The notes beneath the pieces are model-generated. The model searched no databases and was not told the origin of the DNA. It saw nothing but the letters and a program-made list of their open reading frames with translations. Of a stretch of DNA of 64,000 nucleotides, positions 49,719-60,417 are shown piece after piece. Source of the DNA: Henckelia pumila (lineage: Eukaryota; Streptophyta; Magnoliopsida; Lamiales; Gesneriaceae); contig NC_133123.1 in assembly GCF_033568475.1 (NCBI RefSeq), positions 128,622,930-128,686,929 of the forward strand. The letters are read 5' to 3'. The position numbers were made by a program, and so were the translations under genes. Positions within the stretch are counted from its first letter, which is position 1; each line of letters opens with the position of its first letter.

Positions 49719-52700
49719 AGGAAACAAGAAAATCAAAATAGCCGATGGATCTTTATCCCCAATTGCAGGAAAAGGGTCCATCGACAATTCAAAAATATTG
49801 ATTCTGCATAATGTTCTCCATGTCCCTAATCTTTCTTGTAATTTACTGTCAATCAGCCAGTTAACTCGAGAAATGAAATGTGATGCTAAATTCTCTCAAA
49901 ATCTGTGTGAATTTCAGGATTCAAACTCGGGGATGACGATTGGAAATGCTAGGGAGAACGGTGGGCTCTACTACTTTGAGAGATCTAACTCGCATGGACA
50001 AGCTCAACAATCCTGTGTTGAACCGAATTGAACCGAACTCGAGCACCAATGATTTAATGTTATGGCATCAGAGATTAGGACATCCAAATTTGTCACATTT
50101 GAGATACGTGTTTCCAGCTTTATTTAAGCATAAAAAAACCTTTGAATTTCAGTGTGAGGCGTGTCAATTTGCTAAGCATCATCGTGCCACTTTTCCTGCA
50201 CAGTCATATCAAGCATCTACACTTTTTTTCCTTGTTCATAGTGATGTTTGGGGACCATTTAAAATTCCAACAATTTCTGGAAAAAATGGTTTATCACATT
50301 TATTGATGATCATACACGAATGACATGGGTATACTTGCTAAGCGAAAAATCTGAAGCTGAACATGTTTTCAAAATTTTTTATGCTATGGTTCAGACACAA
50401 TTTCAAAAAAATGTTCGCGTATTTCGTAGTGATAACGGGAAGGAGTACTTTAATCAAATTGTAAGGACATTTTTTTTGGAAAATGGAATAATTCATCAAA
50501 GTTCTTGTGTTCGCACTCCCCAACAAAATGGAGTGGCAGAGAGAAAAAATAGACATCTCCTAGAAGTGGCTAGGTCTCTAATGTTCAGCACTGGAGTACC
50601 CAAGTACTTGTGTGGAGAAGCTATCCTAACTGCCACTTATTTGATTAATCAGATGCCTTCTAGAACTTTAAATTTTCGTTCACCTTTGTTACTGTTTAAA
50701 GACATCTTTCCTTTGTAACATTTACCCTCTGACTTACAACCTCGCGTGTTTGGATGTATCGCCTTTGTTCATGTGTATGATCGAGATAAATTGGATCCTC
50801 GGGCATTGAAATGTGTTTTTGTTGGATATTCTTCAACCAAGAAAGGATATAAATGCTTTGACCCACAGAAAAAAAAAAGTTTTTCGTCTCACTGGATGTC
50901 CCATTCTTTGAGTCTCAAGCCTATTTTCCTCATCTTCAGGGGGAGAATATACTTGAAGACTCGTTTCTTGACCTTTTCTCTCCTAATAAGAGTCATTCTG
51001 ATGTCATGGTTGATCTAGACATGAGTCTCGCACCACTAACAACAACAACAGAGTTAGCGTCCACCAATGAGAGCGGCGCTAGAACAATGGGTGACAATGA
51101 GCGTCTGTTTGGTCAAGTCTATGCGAGAATACAACCTCAAAGCAGGAAAGGCCCCGTGATCCCACATGACCATGAGTCAGAACCGAGAAAAGAATCTGAT
51201 GTCACAACTCCTCCAAATCCAGGTAATGAATCTAATCCATCTCATAGTGAAATTGTTTTTCCCAGGTCTCTAGATCTTCCCATTGCCCTTAGAAAAGGCA
51301 CTAGAATATGTACCCAACATTGGAAGGAGGCTCTATCTGTTCCGCATTGGAAGGAGGCTGTTCTAGAGGACATGCGTGCCTTGAAAAAGAATTACACATG
51401 GGAAATAGTAACTTTGCCTAGAGGAAAGCAAACAGTGGGCTGCAAATGAGTGTTCAATGTGAAAATCAACTCTGATGGGTCATTGGAGCGATATAAAGCC
51501 AGACTTGTTGCCAAGGGATTTACTCAAACATATGGGATTGATTATCAACAAACGTTTGCTCCTGTGGCAAATCTAAATACAGTAAGAATTTTACTCTCTC
51601 TGGCTGCAAATCTGGATTGGCCCCTGCACCAGTTAGATGTGAAAAATGCTTTTCTCAATGGAGAATTGGAAGAGGAGTATATATGAATGCTCCTCCAGGA
51701 TTTGAGGATCAATTTAAAGGAAGAATTTGAAAACTGAAAAGGTCCCTCTATGGACTAAAACAGTCCCCACGAGCATGGTTTGAAAAGTTTTCCATATCAG
51801 TAAAAAACATGGCTACACTCAGGGACAATCCGATCACACTATGTTTGTGAAGCATACAAAGGGTGGAAATGTGTTTGTTCTAATTGTGTACGTTGATGAC
51901 ATAATTTTAACAGGAAGCGATGAAATTGAAATAACAAGACTGAAGCAGTGTATCGCATCAGAGTTTGAGGTCAAAGATTTGGGTCCCTTGCGTTATTTCT
52001 TGGGAATGGAAGTTGCCAGATCAAGAAATGGGATATATGTCTCACAGAGAAAATATATCCTGGATTTACTTGAAGAAACTGGGATGAGTGGTTGCAAACC
52101 TAGTGATACTCCAATAGACCCAAACTTGAAACTCGGAAATGTGATTGAAGGAACTCCTGTTGATACAGGAAGATATCAACGGTTGGTGGGAAAGTTAATT
52201 TATCTTTCTCACACACGACCCGATATTGCCTTCGCTGTAAGTATGGTGAGTCAATTCATGCATTCACCGTTTGAGGAACACTTAGAAGTCGTCTACAAAA
52301 TCTTGAGATACTTAAAGAACACTCCAGGGAAAGGATTACTATTCAAGAGGGGTGAACAGAGAAGTATAGAGGGATTTACAAACGCTGATTGGGCTGGATC
52401 AACTACAGATAGAAGGTCAACTTCAGGGTATTGTACTTTTTTGTGGGGAAACCTAGTTACCTGGAGGAGTAAAAAACAGAATGTTGTGGCGAGAAGCAGT
52501 GCTGAAGCAGAACTAAGGGCTATGGCAAATGGAGTATGTGAATTACTCTGGCTCAAGATGGTTCTGGAGGAATTGAAGATAGAAGTGGTAACTCCTATGA
52601 AGTTGTTCTGTGACAACAAGTCAGCTATTAGCATTGCAAATAATCCAGTCTAGCACGATAGGACCAAACATATTGAGATTGATAGACACTTTATCAAGGA

Positions 52701-52840
52701 AAAGTTAGAAAGTGGGGTGATATGTATGCCTTATGTTCCTTCAGGACAACAAGTTGCTGATGGTTTAACTAAAGGACATTTTCGACCAAAGTTTGAAGAA
52801 TTCACAAGCAAGTTGGGCATGATCAATATCTTTGCACCAA
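49719..52840 (+). pseudogene. copia-2 protease end, integrase, RT and RNase H
   Basis: Frames 49719-50031 and 49940-50323 contain the protease/GAG-pre-integrase junction (VLHVPNLSCNLLSISQL, LWHQRLGHPN, CEACQFAKH). 50320-50718 has the integrase Asp of FRSDNGKEY and Glu of NGVAERKNRH. RT (51006-52000) shows [19 protein letters not shown] and LIVYVDDIILTG. RNase H (52370-52830) has NADWAGSTTDRRST, the AEAELRA helix, FCDNKSAISIA and the VADGLTK tail. Stops include TGA 51447 (Trp codon), TAG 52651 (CAG) and TAA near 50716, and a shift lies near 51690-51840. Confidence 0.88.
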
Positions 52841-52852
52841 CTTGAGGGGGAG

Positions 52853-53040
52853 TGTGGAGAAAAGGAAACAAAATATCTTATTTGTACAGAAATATTAGTT
52901 AATATTTTATTCTTTTTTGTAGATTATAATTAAGGATAGATAATATTTTGTCACATTAAATTAGGGCTGGTAGTTGTGTATATAATGATGATCTTTGTAA
53001 CATCTTTGATATGAGAAAAATATTATTCATACCACTGTTA
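52853..53040 (+). repeat. copia-2 3' LTR
   Basis: It starts TGTGGAGAAAAG after the purine tract. The segment from 52959 matches 49675-49718. The end is not certain because no target duplication is recognisable. Confidence 0.65.
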
Positions 53041-53389
53041 AAATGTTCTCTTATTTCCAGAGCATATATTCCTTGTATTTGGTCTGCTCACAATACAGAT
53101 GATTTGAAGCATGATGAGAAATATGGTTCTGTAGAAAGTGAGAAAATTCGTGAAAAAAGAGAAAGAAATTGATAGAAATCGCCTAAGCTTGAAAAGTTTT
53201 GTAACCCAACTAGCGATGCTTTGACTATAGTGCGGTGTTTTGAACTTTCTGAAAACCGTGTCAGTGCTTTACACCATAAAACTATGGAAGAAATGTCCAA
53301 GTTGAGTAAGCAGGTTTTTTAACTAGTTTTCAGCTCCAGTACAAGTGATCTGCAGCAAAACTTTTTTGTGGACTCACGGTACTCTCAAG

Positions 53390-53797
53390 TGTTAAGGGTG
53401 AGGCCCATTAAAGAATCCCACATCGAATGTTTGAAGAAAGAAGAATGAAGGATCTACTATAAATAGAGCTCCCTTATTTCAGTTATTGTATCTCATTCTT
53501 CTCTTTTGTATTGACAGTAGAGAAGAAAATAAAGAATAGAAAAAAAGAGTTGTTCTTTTTTCGGTGATCTCTTGTGTGAGTTAGAGAAATATTTTCTCGA
53601 TAATACTTGAGGCTTGGGTGTGGAGAGATATAGTGTTTTGTATACACTTGTAATATTTCTCCGGTAATAAAGATTTGCAGCAGCTTCGTGGACGTAGCCT
53701 ATATTGGGTGAACCACGTAAATCTTTGGTGTTCTTGAAGATTATTTTATTCCGCAATTTCTATTATCGTCATGTTCGCTTCGGTATAATCCACAACA
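53390..53797 (+). repeat. copia-3 5' LTR
   Basis: It runs from TGTTAAGGGTGAGG to CCACAACA. A TATA-like CTATAAATAG lies at 53458-53467. It is paired with 57805-58212. Confidence 0.93.
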
Positions 53798-53799
53798 AC

Positions 53800-53811
53800 T
53801 GGTATCAGAGC
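53800..53811 (+). promoter_or_regulatory. copia-3 primer binding site
   Basis: TGGTATCAGAGC lies two bases after the 5' LTR and is complementary to initiator tRNA-Met. Confidence 0.93.
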
Positions 53812-53875
53812 TGTTACAGTGTTCGGGAGCCTTGGAGAAAAGATTTTTTGAAATTTTATTAAGGCAGGAGAAGCG

Positions 53876-55195
53876 ATGGCCGGAAATGACGGATCGGGAC
53901 CTAGAATCAATAAGTTCGACGGTACAGATTTCATGTTCTGGCGGTTATAGATTAAAGACTATTTGTACAGCAAGAAGCTACATCAACCTCTATCCGGGGA
54001 GAAGCCAGAAAAGATGGAGGATGATGAGTGGGAGCTCCTTGACCGACAGGTGTTAGGTGTAATACGATTGATCCTAACAAAGAACATGGCACACAACGTG
54101 GCGGAGGCAAAAACCACGGAGGAGATGATGTCCATTTTGTCGGACATGTACGAGAAGCCATAAGCAAATAATAAAGTGTTCCTCATGAAAAAGTTATTCA
54201 ACTTGAAGATGGAGGAAGGTGCTTCGGTGGCGGCACACATCAATGAATTCAACACGATTGTTTCCCATCTAACATCGGTGGAAATCAAGTTTGATGATGA
54301 GATCCGTGCACTTATTCTTTTGGCGTCTTTACCAAATGTTTGGGAGCCGATGCGAGCAGCGGTTAGTAATTCTGCTGGCAAAGGAAAATTACAATTCAAT
54401 GATGTCAGAGATCGAATTCTTGGTGAAGAAGTTCGCAGGATGGATTCGGGAGAAGCGACATCATCGAGATCTGCTCTTAATCTTGAGAATAGAGGCAGAG
54501 GCAAGAGCAGCAAAAAAGGTTCTAACCGATGGCGTGGCAGATCCAAATCAAGAACTGAAAAAGACAAAAATACTTTTGAAAAGAAATTGAAGTACTGGAG
54601 CTGTGGTGAAACTGGTCATATGAAAAAGGACTGCAAATCACCCAAGAATAATGCAAATGTTATTACTGAGAATGTACATGATGTCTTAGTACTATCCATG
54701 GAAAGCCTGGTTGATTCTTGGGTTATGGATTCGGGAGCTTCGTTTCATACCACTAGTGATCGTGAGCTATTCAGTAATTACACTGTTGGTAATTACGGAA
54801 AAGTTTTCCTGGCTGATGGAAAACCTTTGGAAATAGCTGGTATGGGTGATGTCAGTTTGAAAATGTCAAACGGATCTATCTGGAAGCTCAACAAAGTGAG
54901 GCATGTACCAAAGTTGACCCGAAATATAATCTCAGTGGGACAGCTCGATGACGAAGGCCATAAAGTGACCTTTGGTGATGGCTCTTGGAAAGTTAGCAAA
55001 GGGGCCATGATTATTGCTCGAGGAACAAAAACTGGAACTCTTTATATGACTTCCAGTTGCAGAGAAATGTTAGCAGCTGTGGATGCTGGAGCCAACTCAA
55101 GTCTATGGCATTGTAGACTTGGACATATGAGTGAGAAGGGAATGAAGATGCTTACCGGAGTTAAAAACTGTCGAACACAAATTGTGTGAAAGTTG
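53876..55195 (+). pseudogene. copia-3 gag and protease
   Basis: ATG 53876 opens gag (NKFDGTDFMFWRL), cut by TAG at 53948 where Gln is expected. A second stop, TAA, follows ...YEKP near 54162. The nucleocapsid knuckle reads Y-W-S-C-G-E-T-G-H-M-K-K-D-C: the first Cys is Tyr. The protease active site is WVMDSGASFHTT at about 54718-54755. GAG-pre-integrase follows (LWHCRLGHMSEKGMKML) and the frame shifts near 55170. Confidence 0.9.
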
Positions 55196-57733
55196 TGTTC
55201 TTGGAAAACAGAAAAGAGTGAGCTTTTCGAAAGGCGGTAGAGAACCAAAAGTAGCAAAGTTGGATTTGATTCATACTGATGTATGGGGACCATCTCCTGT
55301 GACATCCCTTGGCGGCTCATGATATTATGTCACATTTATTGATGATTCGAGCAGGAAGGTTTGAGTTTATTTTTTAAAAAATAAATCTGATGTTTACGAA
55401 ACCTTTAAGAGGTGGAAAGTCATGGTGGAAAATGAGACCAACTTAAAGCTGAAGTGCTTACGGTCTGATAACGGAGGAGAATATGAAGATTTTGAGTTCA
55501 AGAAGTATTGTGCACAAAACGGGATCAAGATGGAGAAAATCATTCCTGGTACACCTCAACAGAATGGTGTGGCTGAAAGAATGAACAGAACCCTGAATGA
55601 ACGTGCCAGGAGCATGAGATTGCACGCAGGACTGTCGAAATCATTCTGGGCTGATGCAGTTAACACTGCAGCGTATCTGATCAACAAAGGACCTTTAGTA
55701 CCACTTGATTGCAGAATACCAGAGGAGGTCTGGAGTGGCAAAGGAGTAAACCTTTCGTTCTTGAAAGTGTTTGGTTGTCTCTCATATGTTCACATCGGTT
55801 CAGCTAGTAGAACGAAACTTGATCCGAAATCAAAGAAATGTTTCTTTATTGGTTATGGAGATAATGATTTTGGTTATCGGTTCTGGGATGACCAAAATTG
55901 AAAGATCATTCGGAGCAGAGATGTCATTTTCAATGAGCAAGTTTTGTACAAGGACAAGTCAGATATTGCAGCAGGAGATAAATGTCCTGAAGTCCAGAAG
56001 TCAAATGAAGTGCCATTGATAGATATTCCTATGAATGAGTCGGAGGATAGTAAGCAGGAAGAAGAAACTGCACAAGAAGTTGATCCACAAACTCCGGTGA
56101 TTGAACTCAGAAGATCGTCAAGAACAATCAGACCACCTCAGAAATACTCCCCTGCACTTCATTATATTTTGCTGACAGATAAAGGTGAACCAGAGACCTT
56201 TGATGAAGCGATGCAAAATGATGATTCAATCAAGTGGGAGTTAGCCATGAAAGACGAGATGGATTCACTATCATCCAATCAGACTTGGGAGTTAACAGAA
56301 CTTTCGAAAGACAAAAAGGCATTACACAACAAGTGGGTGTACCGGATCAAAGAAGAAGTTGACGGTAGCAAGGGGTACAAGGCGAGACTTGTTGTGAAAG
56401 GTTTTCAACAGCGGGAAGGCGTTGATTATACCGAGATTTTCTCTCCAGTGGTGAAGTTAACCACTATCAGAACTATACTTGGACTAGTGGCTAAGGAAGA
56501 CTTACATCTGAAGCAGTTGGATGTAAAGACGGCGTTTCTTCATGGTGACTTGGATGAAGAAATTTATATGAAGCAGCCACAGGGATTTGAAGTACGAGGG
56601 AAGGAGAAAATGGTATGCAAACTTCAGAAGAGCTTGTACGGTCTCAAACAAGCTCAAAGATAGTGGTACAAGAATTTTGATGGATTCATGAATAACAACG
56701 GTTTCTTGAGGTGTCAGGCGGATCACTGTTGTTATATGAAGAAGATTAATGGTTCTTATATCATTCTACTGCTATATGTGGATGACATGTTGATAGCAGG
56801 ATCGTGTCTGGTGGAGATTGATAAACTCAAGAGAGAATTATCAAAAGAATTTGCAATGAAGGATTTGGGTACTGCAAAGCAAATCCTTGGAATGAGGATC
56901 TCAAGAGATCAGGTGAACGGAGTCTTGAAGTTATCTCAGGCAGAGTACGTGAAAAAGGTGCTTAGCAGATTCAACATGGATGAAGCTAAACCAGTTAGTA
57001 CTCCTTTGGCTAGTCATTTCAAACTAACCAAAGTCCAATCACCATCGACGGAGCAGGAGCATGCTTATATGAATAAGATTCCTTATGCCTCTACTGTCAA
57101 AAGCCTCATGTATGCAATGGTGTGCACCAGACCAGACATAGCACATGCAGTGGGAGTTGTGAGCAGGTTTATGAGCAATCCGGGAAACAACACTGGGAAG
57201 CAGTGAAGTGGATTCTCAGATACTTGAAAGGTACTACTGGTTTATCTCTATGCTTCAGGAGGACTAATCAAGACTTACAAGGATATGTCGATGCCGACAT
57301 GGGTGGTGACTTAGATGGCAGAAAGAGTACTACTGGATATGTCACATTGGGTGGTACGGCAGTAAGTTGGGTGTCCAAGTTGCAAAAGATTGTTGAACTT
57401 TCGACTACTGAAGCTGAGTACATTGCAGTCATGGAAGCGAGCAAAGAGATGATTTGGTTGAGATCATTCTTTGAAGAGTTGGGTCAGAAGCTTGAGGATA
57501 GCACATTACACTGTGACAGTCAGAGTGCTATTCATTTGGCAAAGAATCCTGTTTATCATGCTAGGACGAAGCATATACAGGTTCGGTACCATTTTATCAG
57601 ATCAGTTTTGGAAGATGGAATCTTGATGCTTGAGAAGATTTCTGGAAGTAAAAATCCAGCTGATATGTTCACAAAGGCGGTGACCACTGACAAACTGAAG
57701 TTGTGTTCGACTTCAGTTGGATTGCAAGTATAA
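55196..57733 (+). pseudogene. copia-3 integrase, reverse transcriptase and RNase H
   Basis: The integrase core has Asp in LIHTDVWGP (about 55270), Asp in LRSDNGGEYEDFEF and Glu in NGVAERMNRTLNE. RT has KARLVVKGFQQ, LDVKTAFLHGDL and the catalytic LLYVDDMLIAG near 56780. RNase H has DADMGGDLDGRKSTTGY, STTEAEYIA, HCDSQSAIHLA and the ADMFTK tail, ending at 57733. In-frame stops are TGA 55320, TGA 55362, TGA 55899 and TAG 56661, each one transition away from the expected Arg, Trp, Arg and Gln codons. A further shift lies near 57200. Confidence 0.92.
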
Positions 57734-57804
57734 GCAAGGAGGGATGAGTTGCTGCATTGACTGTGTGAAGCCATGATTGAAATCAAGTCTTCAAGTGGGA
57801 GAAT

Positions 57805-58212
57805 TGTTAAGGGTGATGCCCGTTAAAGAATCCCACATCGAATGTTTGAAGAAAGAAGAATGAAGGATCTACTATAAATAGAGCTCCCTTATTTCAGTTA
57901 TTGTATCACATTCTTCTCTTTTGTACTGACAGTAGAGAAGAAAATAAAGAGTAGAAAAAAAGAGTTGTTCTTTTTTCGGTGATCTCTTGTGTGAGTTAGA
58001 GAAATATTTTCTCGGTAATACTCGAGGCTTGGGTATGGAGAGATATAGTGTTTTGTATACACTTGTAATATTTCTCCGGTAATAAAGATTTGCAGCAGCT
58101 CCGTGGACGTAGCCTATATTGGGTGAACCACGTAAATCTTTGGTGTTCTTGAAGATTATTTTATTCCGCAATTTCTATTATCGTCATGTTCGCTTCGGTA
58201 TAATCCACAACA
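57805..58212 (+). repeat. copia-3 3' LTR
   Basis: It is the partner of the 5' LTR with nine substitutions by eye, preceded by the purine tract and followed by TCAAG. Confidence 0.93.
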
Positions 58213-59023
58213 TCAAGGATGTGGAATGTTTTCTTGGAAGATTTCCACAGATAAGCATCATCTTTTGCTAAATGAAGAGGAGATCTTGGCTGAGGCTATT
58301 TGTGCTGGTTGGGCTGATAGGGTTGCTAGGCACATTAAAGCAGCTTCTGTTGTGTCATATGGAGAGAGAAAAGTTAGATCGGTTAGGTATCAAGCTTGCA
58401 TGAAACAGTTTTCCTCTATCGTTGGCCATCAGTATCTAAATCTCCCCATCAATTTTTGGTTTACAATGAGTTAATGTATACTAAACGACCATATATTCAT
58501 GGTGCCACAAGCGTGAAGCGTGAAGTAAAATTGGCTTCTTAAGTATGCTTGACCACTGTATAGTTTCTCCTCATTTCTTTCTAATCTATGACCCAATAGC
58601 TGATCAAGTTTTCTCTTGGGTGACTCCTTCCTTTGGTCCCCATTCGTGGCAGCTTCCTCTGCATAGTTTGCCCATCAGTGACAATTTTAATCGAGTGGTT
58701 CTTTACTCGAAGGGCAGGTTTTGCCATGCCTAAAAGCTGTCCGTAAACACTTAACCATCTCACCTTCAAGCATTTTGAAAACAGAAGCTTGGGGCCTTAA
58801 CACTTTATTAAGCAAAATGAGTTGGACAGGAAGAGTAATTGACAGTTGTACTAAATTAAGAAATTTGTGGAATGAAAATCCCGCAGAGTTGTTTATTGAA
58901 ATTAGAGATTTATTTCAGGGAGGATTTCATATGCATTTCAAAGACCTCTGGGCTGAGATGCTATATCAAATTCATTTAGATAGGGAAGAAAGATTCTCTA
59001 TTAGAGCCAAGGGAGAGAAGTAA

Positions 59024-59543
59024 AAAGGTTGGACTTCCAGGCGATAAAAATTGATATCTGTGGGTCCGTGATTCTTTTTACTGATCGTTTATTTGGTGCT
59101 TTGTTCTTTTTTCGTTGTTCTTATTTCTTATTTTGAAATGATATTTACAGTATTGGCACTCAAAGATTGAAACATTTGTGGAGCCTGAGAGAATGAAACA
59201 CTATTACCTTTAAAGAGTAGCTTGACAATGGAAATGATGTAGAGATTGTTAGTGGACTTGTATCACTTGTTTACTGAACCAAACCCCCCATTTATAGCTT
59301 TTCTGTGCAAAGCAGGGTCCATAGACTCCAATATGTTCGTTAGTTGTGTCCTGATTGAATGTGAAAATTTTGCTTCAGACAACAATTCTATATATTCTTC
59401 CTCTTGATTATTTCATTTACAGTCAACAATATTTTTCTAATTTTACTCCCACACTGAAATGATTTAAAATCATGAACCTAACTGTGCATTGTACATTGGT
59501 TCGGTGAACATGAATCTGTTTTGAAGTAAAATGGCTGGTCATC
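59024..59543. other. Downstream flank of the helicase relic
   Basis: This probably contains the former 3' UTR of the helicase gene. No further gene or repeat is supported up to the LTR that starts at 59544. Confidence 0.5.
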
Positions 59544-60417
59544 TGTAGTAACCCAGAACTCATTTTAAGATAATAATATGTTAAACATGATTAAGGGTTG
59601 GTAATTAATCAATTTCGGAGTGTTATTGGACTTCGGAAGAGAATTTGGGCTTTTGACTTTGGGCCGGATCGGAAGCTCCGAACCCAGATCGGAAGCTCCG
59701 ATCCCAGCCACATCGGAAGCTCAGCGGAAGCACCGAGATCGGAAGCTTCGATCCTGGAACGGACGTTCCGATCTCCGACTGCCAGCTTTACCCGATGACT
59801 CAGCCACGAGTTTTGACAAGTGTTGATCGGAGGCGAGATCGGAAGCTCCGATCGTCGGATCGGACGTTCCGATCCCGGTGTGTCATGCATGCAAGGCGTG
59901 AGCTGGATCGGAAGCTCCGATCCCGAGATCGGTGGTTCCGATCCTGGCCGGAAATTTTGCCTATAAATAGGCTTCCTAGATTCATTTCTAAATACGAATT
60001 CCGAGTTTTCTTTTTCAGTTATATAGTGTGAGATATACACTTGAGGGCCCTATTGGTTATAATAGAGGTTCTGGAATAACCAAGTTGTGGTTATAGTCAT
60101 CCAGGACTAGCGTCTCCAAAGGGCTATCTACGGACGAAGGTATGGTCCGGAAATCTATTTAAATTTTGGTAGTACTTATTAGCTTAGTTAAGACTTATAG
60201 AATTTATGTAGTGATACGATGAACTTTTGAATATAGGCTTGGAACCTAGGATCCTACTATACTTGAACTAGCCTAGAGGTACGTACACATTGACTGAGAT
60301 TGTCAGCGAGTATACATGTTTATATGTTGCATTTATTTGGCATTATTATATGGCATGATATATGATTTACCGCTTTCTATATTCATATGTCATGTGCATA
60401 TACACGTTGAGCCTATA
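59544..60417 (+). repeat. Truncated gypsy-type LTR (5' part)
   Basis: It starts TGTAGTAACCCAGAAC, contains an array of GATCGGA-type palindromes and then a TATA box CTATAAATAG at 59961-59970, so the array lies in the U3 region. At 60418 it is interrupted by the start of another LTR. The continuation would lie beyond that element, outside the window. Plus orientation is inferred from the TG start and the TATA box. Confidence 0.7.
59665..59945. repeat. Array of GATCGGA-N3-TCCGATC palindromes
   Basis: About nine copies of a 17 bp near-palindrome occur, for example GATCGGAAGCTCCGATC at 59689, 59840 and 59906, and variants with ACG, TGG or CTT cores. Some are head to tail, others spaced by 10-60 bp. 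It ends just upstream of the TATA box at 59961. Confidence 0.9.

Larger units (their letters stand above)
49675..53040 (+). mobile_element. Ty1/copia element (copia-2), 5'-truncated, in the helicase relic
   Basis: A 3' LTR begins TGTGGAGAAAAGG at 52853 after the purine tract TTGAGGGGGAG. A 44 bp piece of the same LTR (TTAAATTAGGGCTGGTAG...) at 49675-49718 is joined directly to the middle of the protein region, so most of the 5' LTR, the primer site and gag are deleted. Helicase residues are also missing across the site, so the deletion probably took flanking exon too. The 3' LTR end is uncertain, near 53040. Confidence 0.8.
53390..58212 (+). mobile_element. Complete Ty1/copia element (copia-3) in the helicase relic
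   Basis: The 4823 bp element has two 408 bp LTRs (53390-53797, 57805-58212), a tRNA-Met primer site, gag-pol and a purine tract (AAGTGGGAGAAT). TCAAG is duplicated at 53385-53389 and 58213-58217. The LTRs differ at nine positions by eye, about 98 % identity, so it is a fairly recent insertion. Five internal nonsense codons and a shift near 55170 make it non-autonomous. The compact size and RNase H type suggest the Tork lineage. Confidence 0.94.
48882..59023 (+). pseudogene. DHX37/Dhr1-like DEAH-box RNA helicase pseudogene (C-terminal half)
   Basis: Helicase fragments occur in order. 48882-49230 holds RVFEEVKEEERL, VATNVAETS and GHCYRLYSPVVFSN. 49500-49673 holds FPFPTPPKTNALIEAENCL and SRMLLTIIQIM. 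53060-53380 holds DDLKHDEKYGSVESEKI and LHHKTMEEMSKL. 58218-59023 holds DKHHLLLNEEEILAEAICAGWADRVAR, VTPSFGPHSWQLPLHSLPIS and LFQGGFHMHFKDLW. The C-terminal parts are specific to the DHX37/Dhr1 group, which works in small-subunit ribosome assembly. Helicase motif VI (QRxGRxGR) reads HCAGRSGT here, and indels follow ETS and VPV. The ATPase motifs I and II are absent. Two copia elements interrupt it. Confidence 0.88.

Noticed and set aside
59598..60040. Ser/Arg-rich open frames on both strands
   Set aside because: They arise from GATCGGA palindrome repeats, which are open in several frames.
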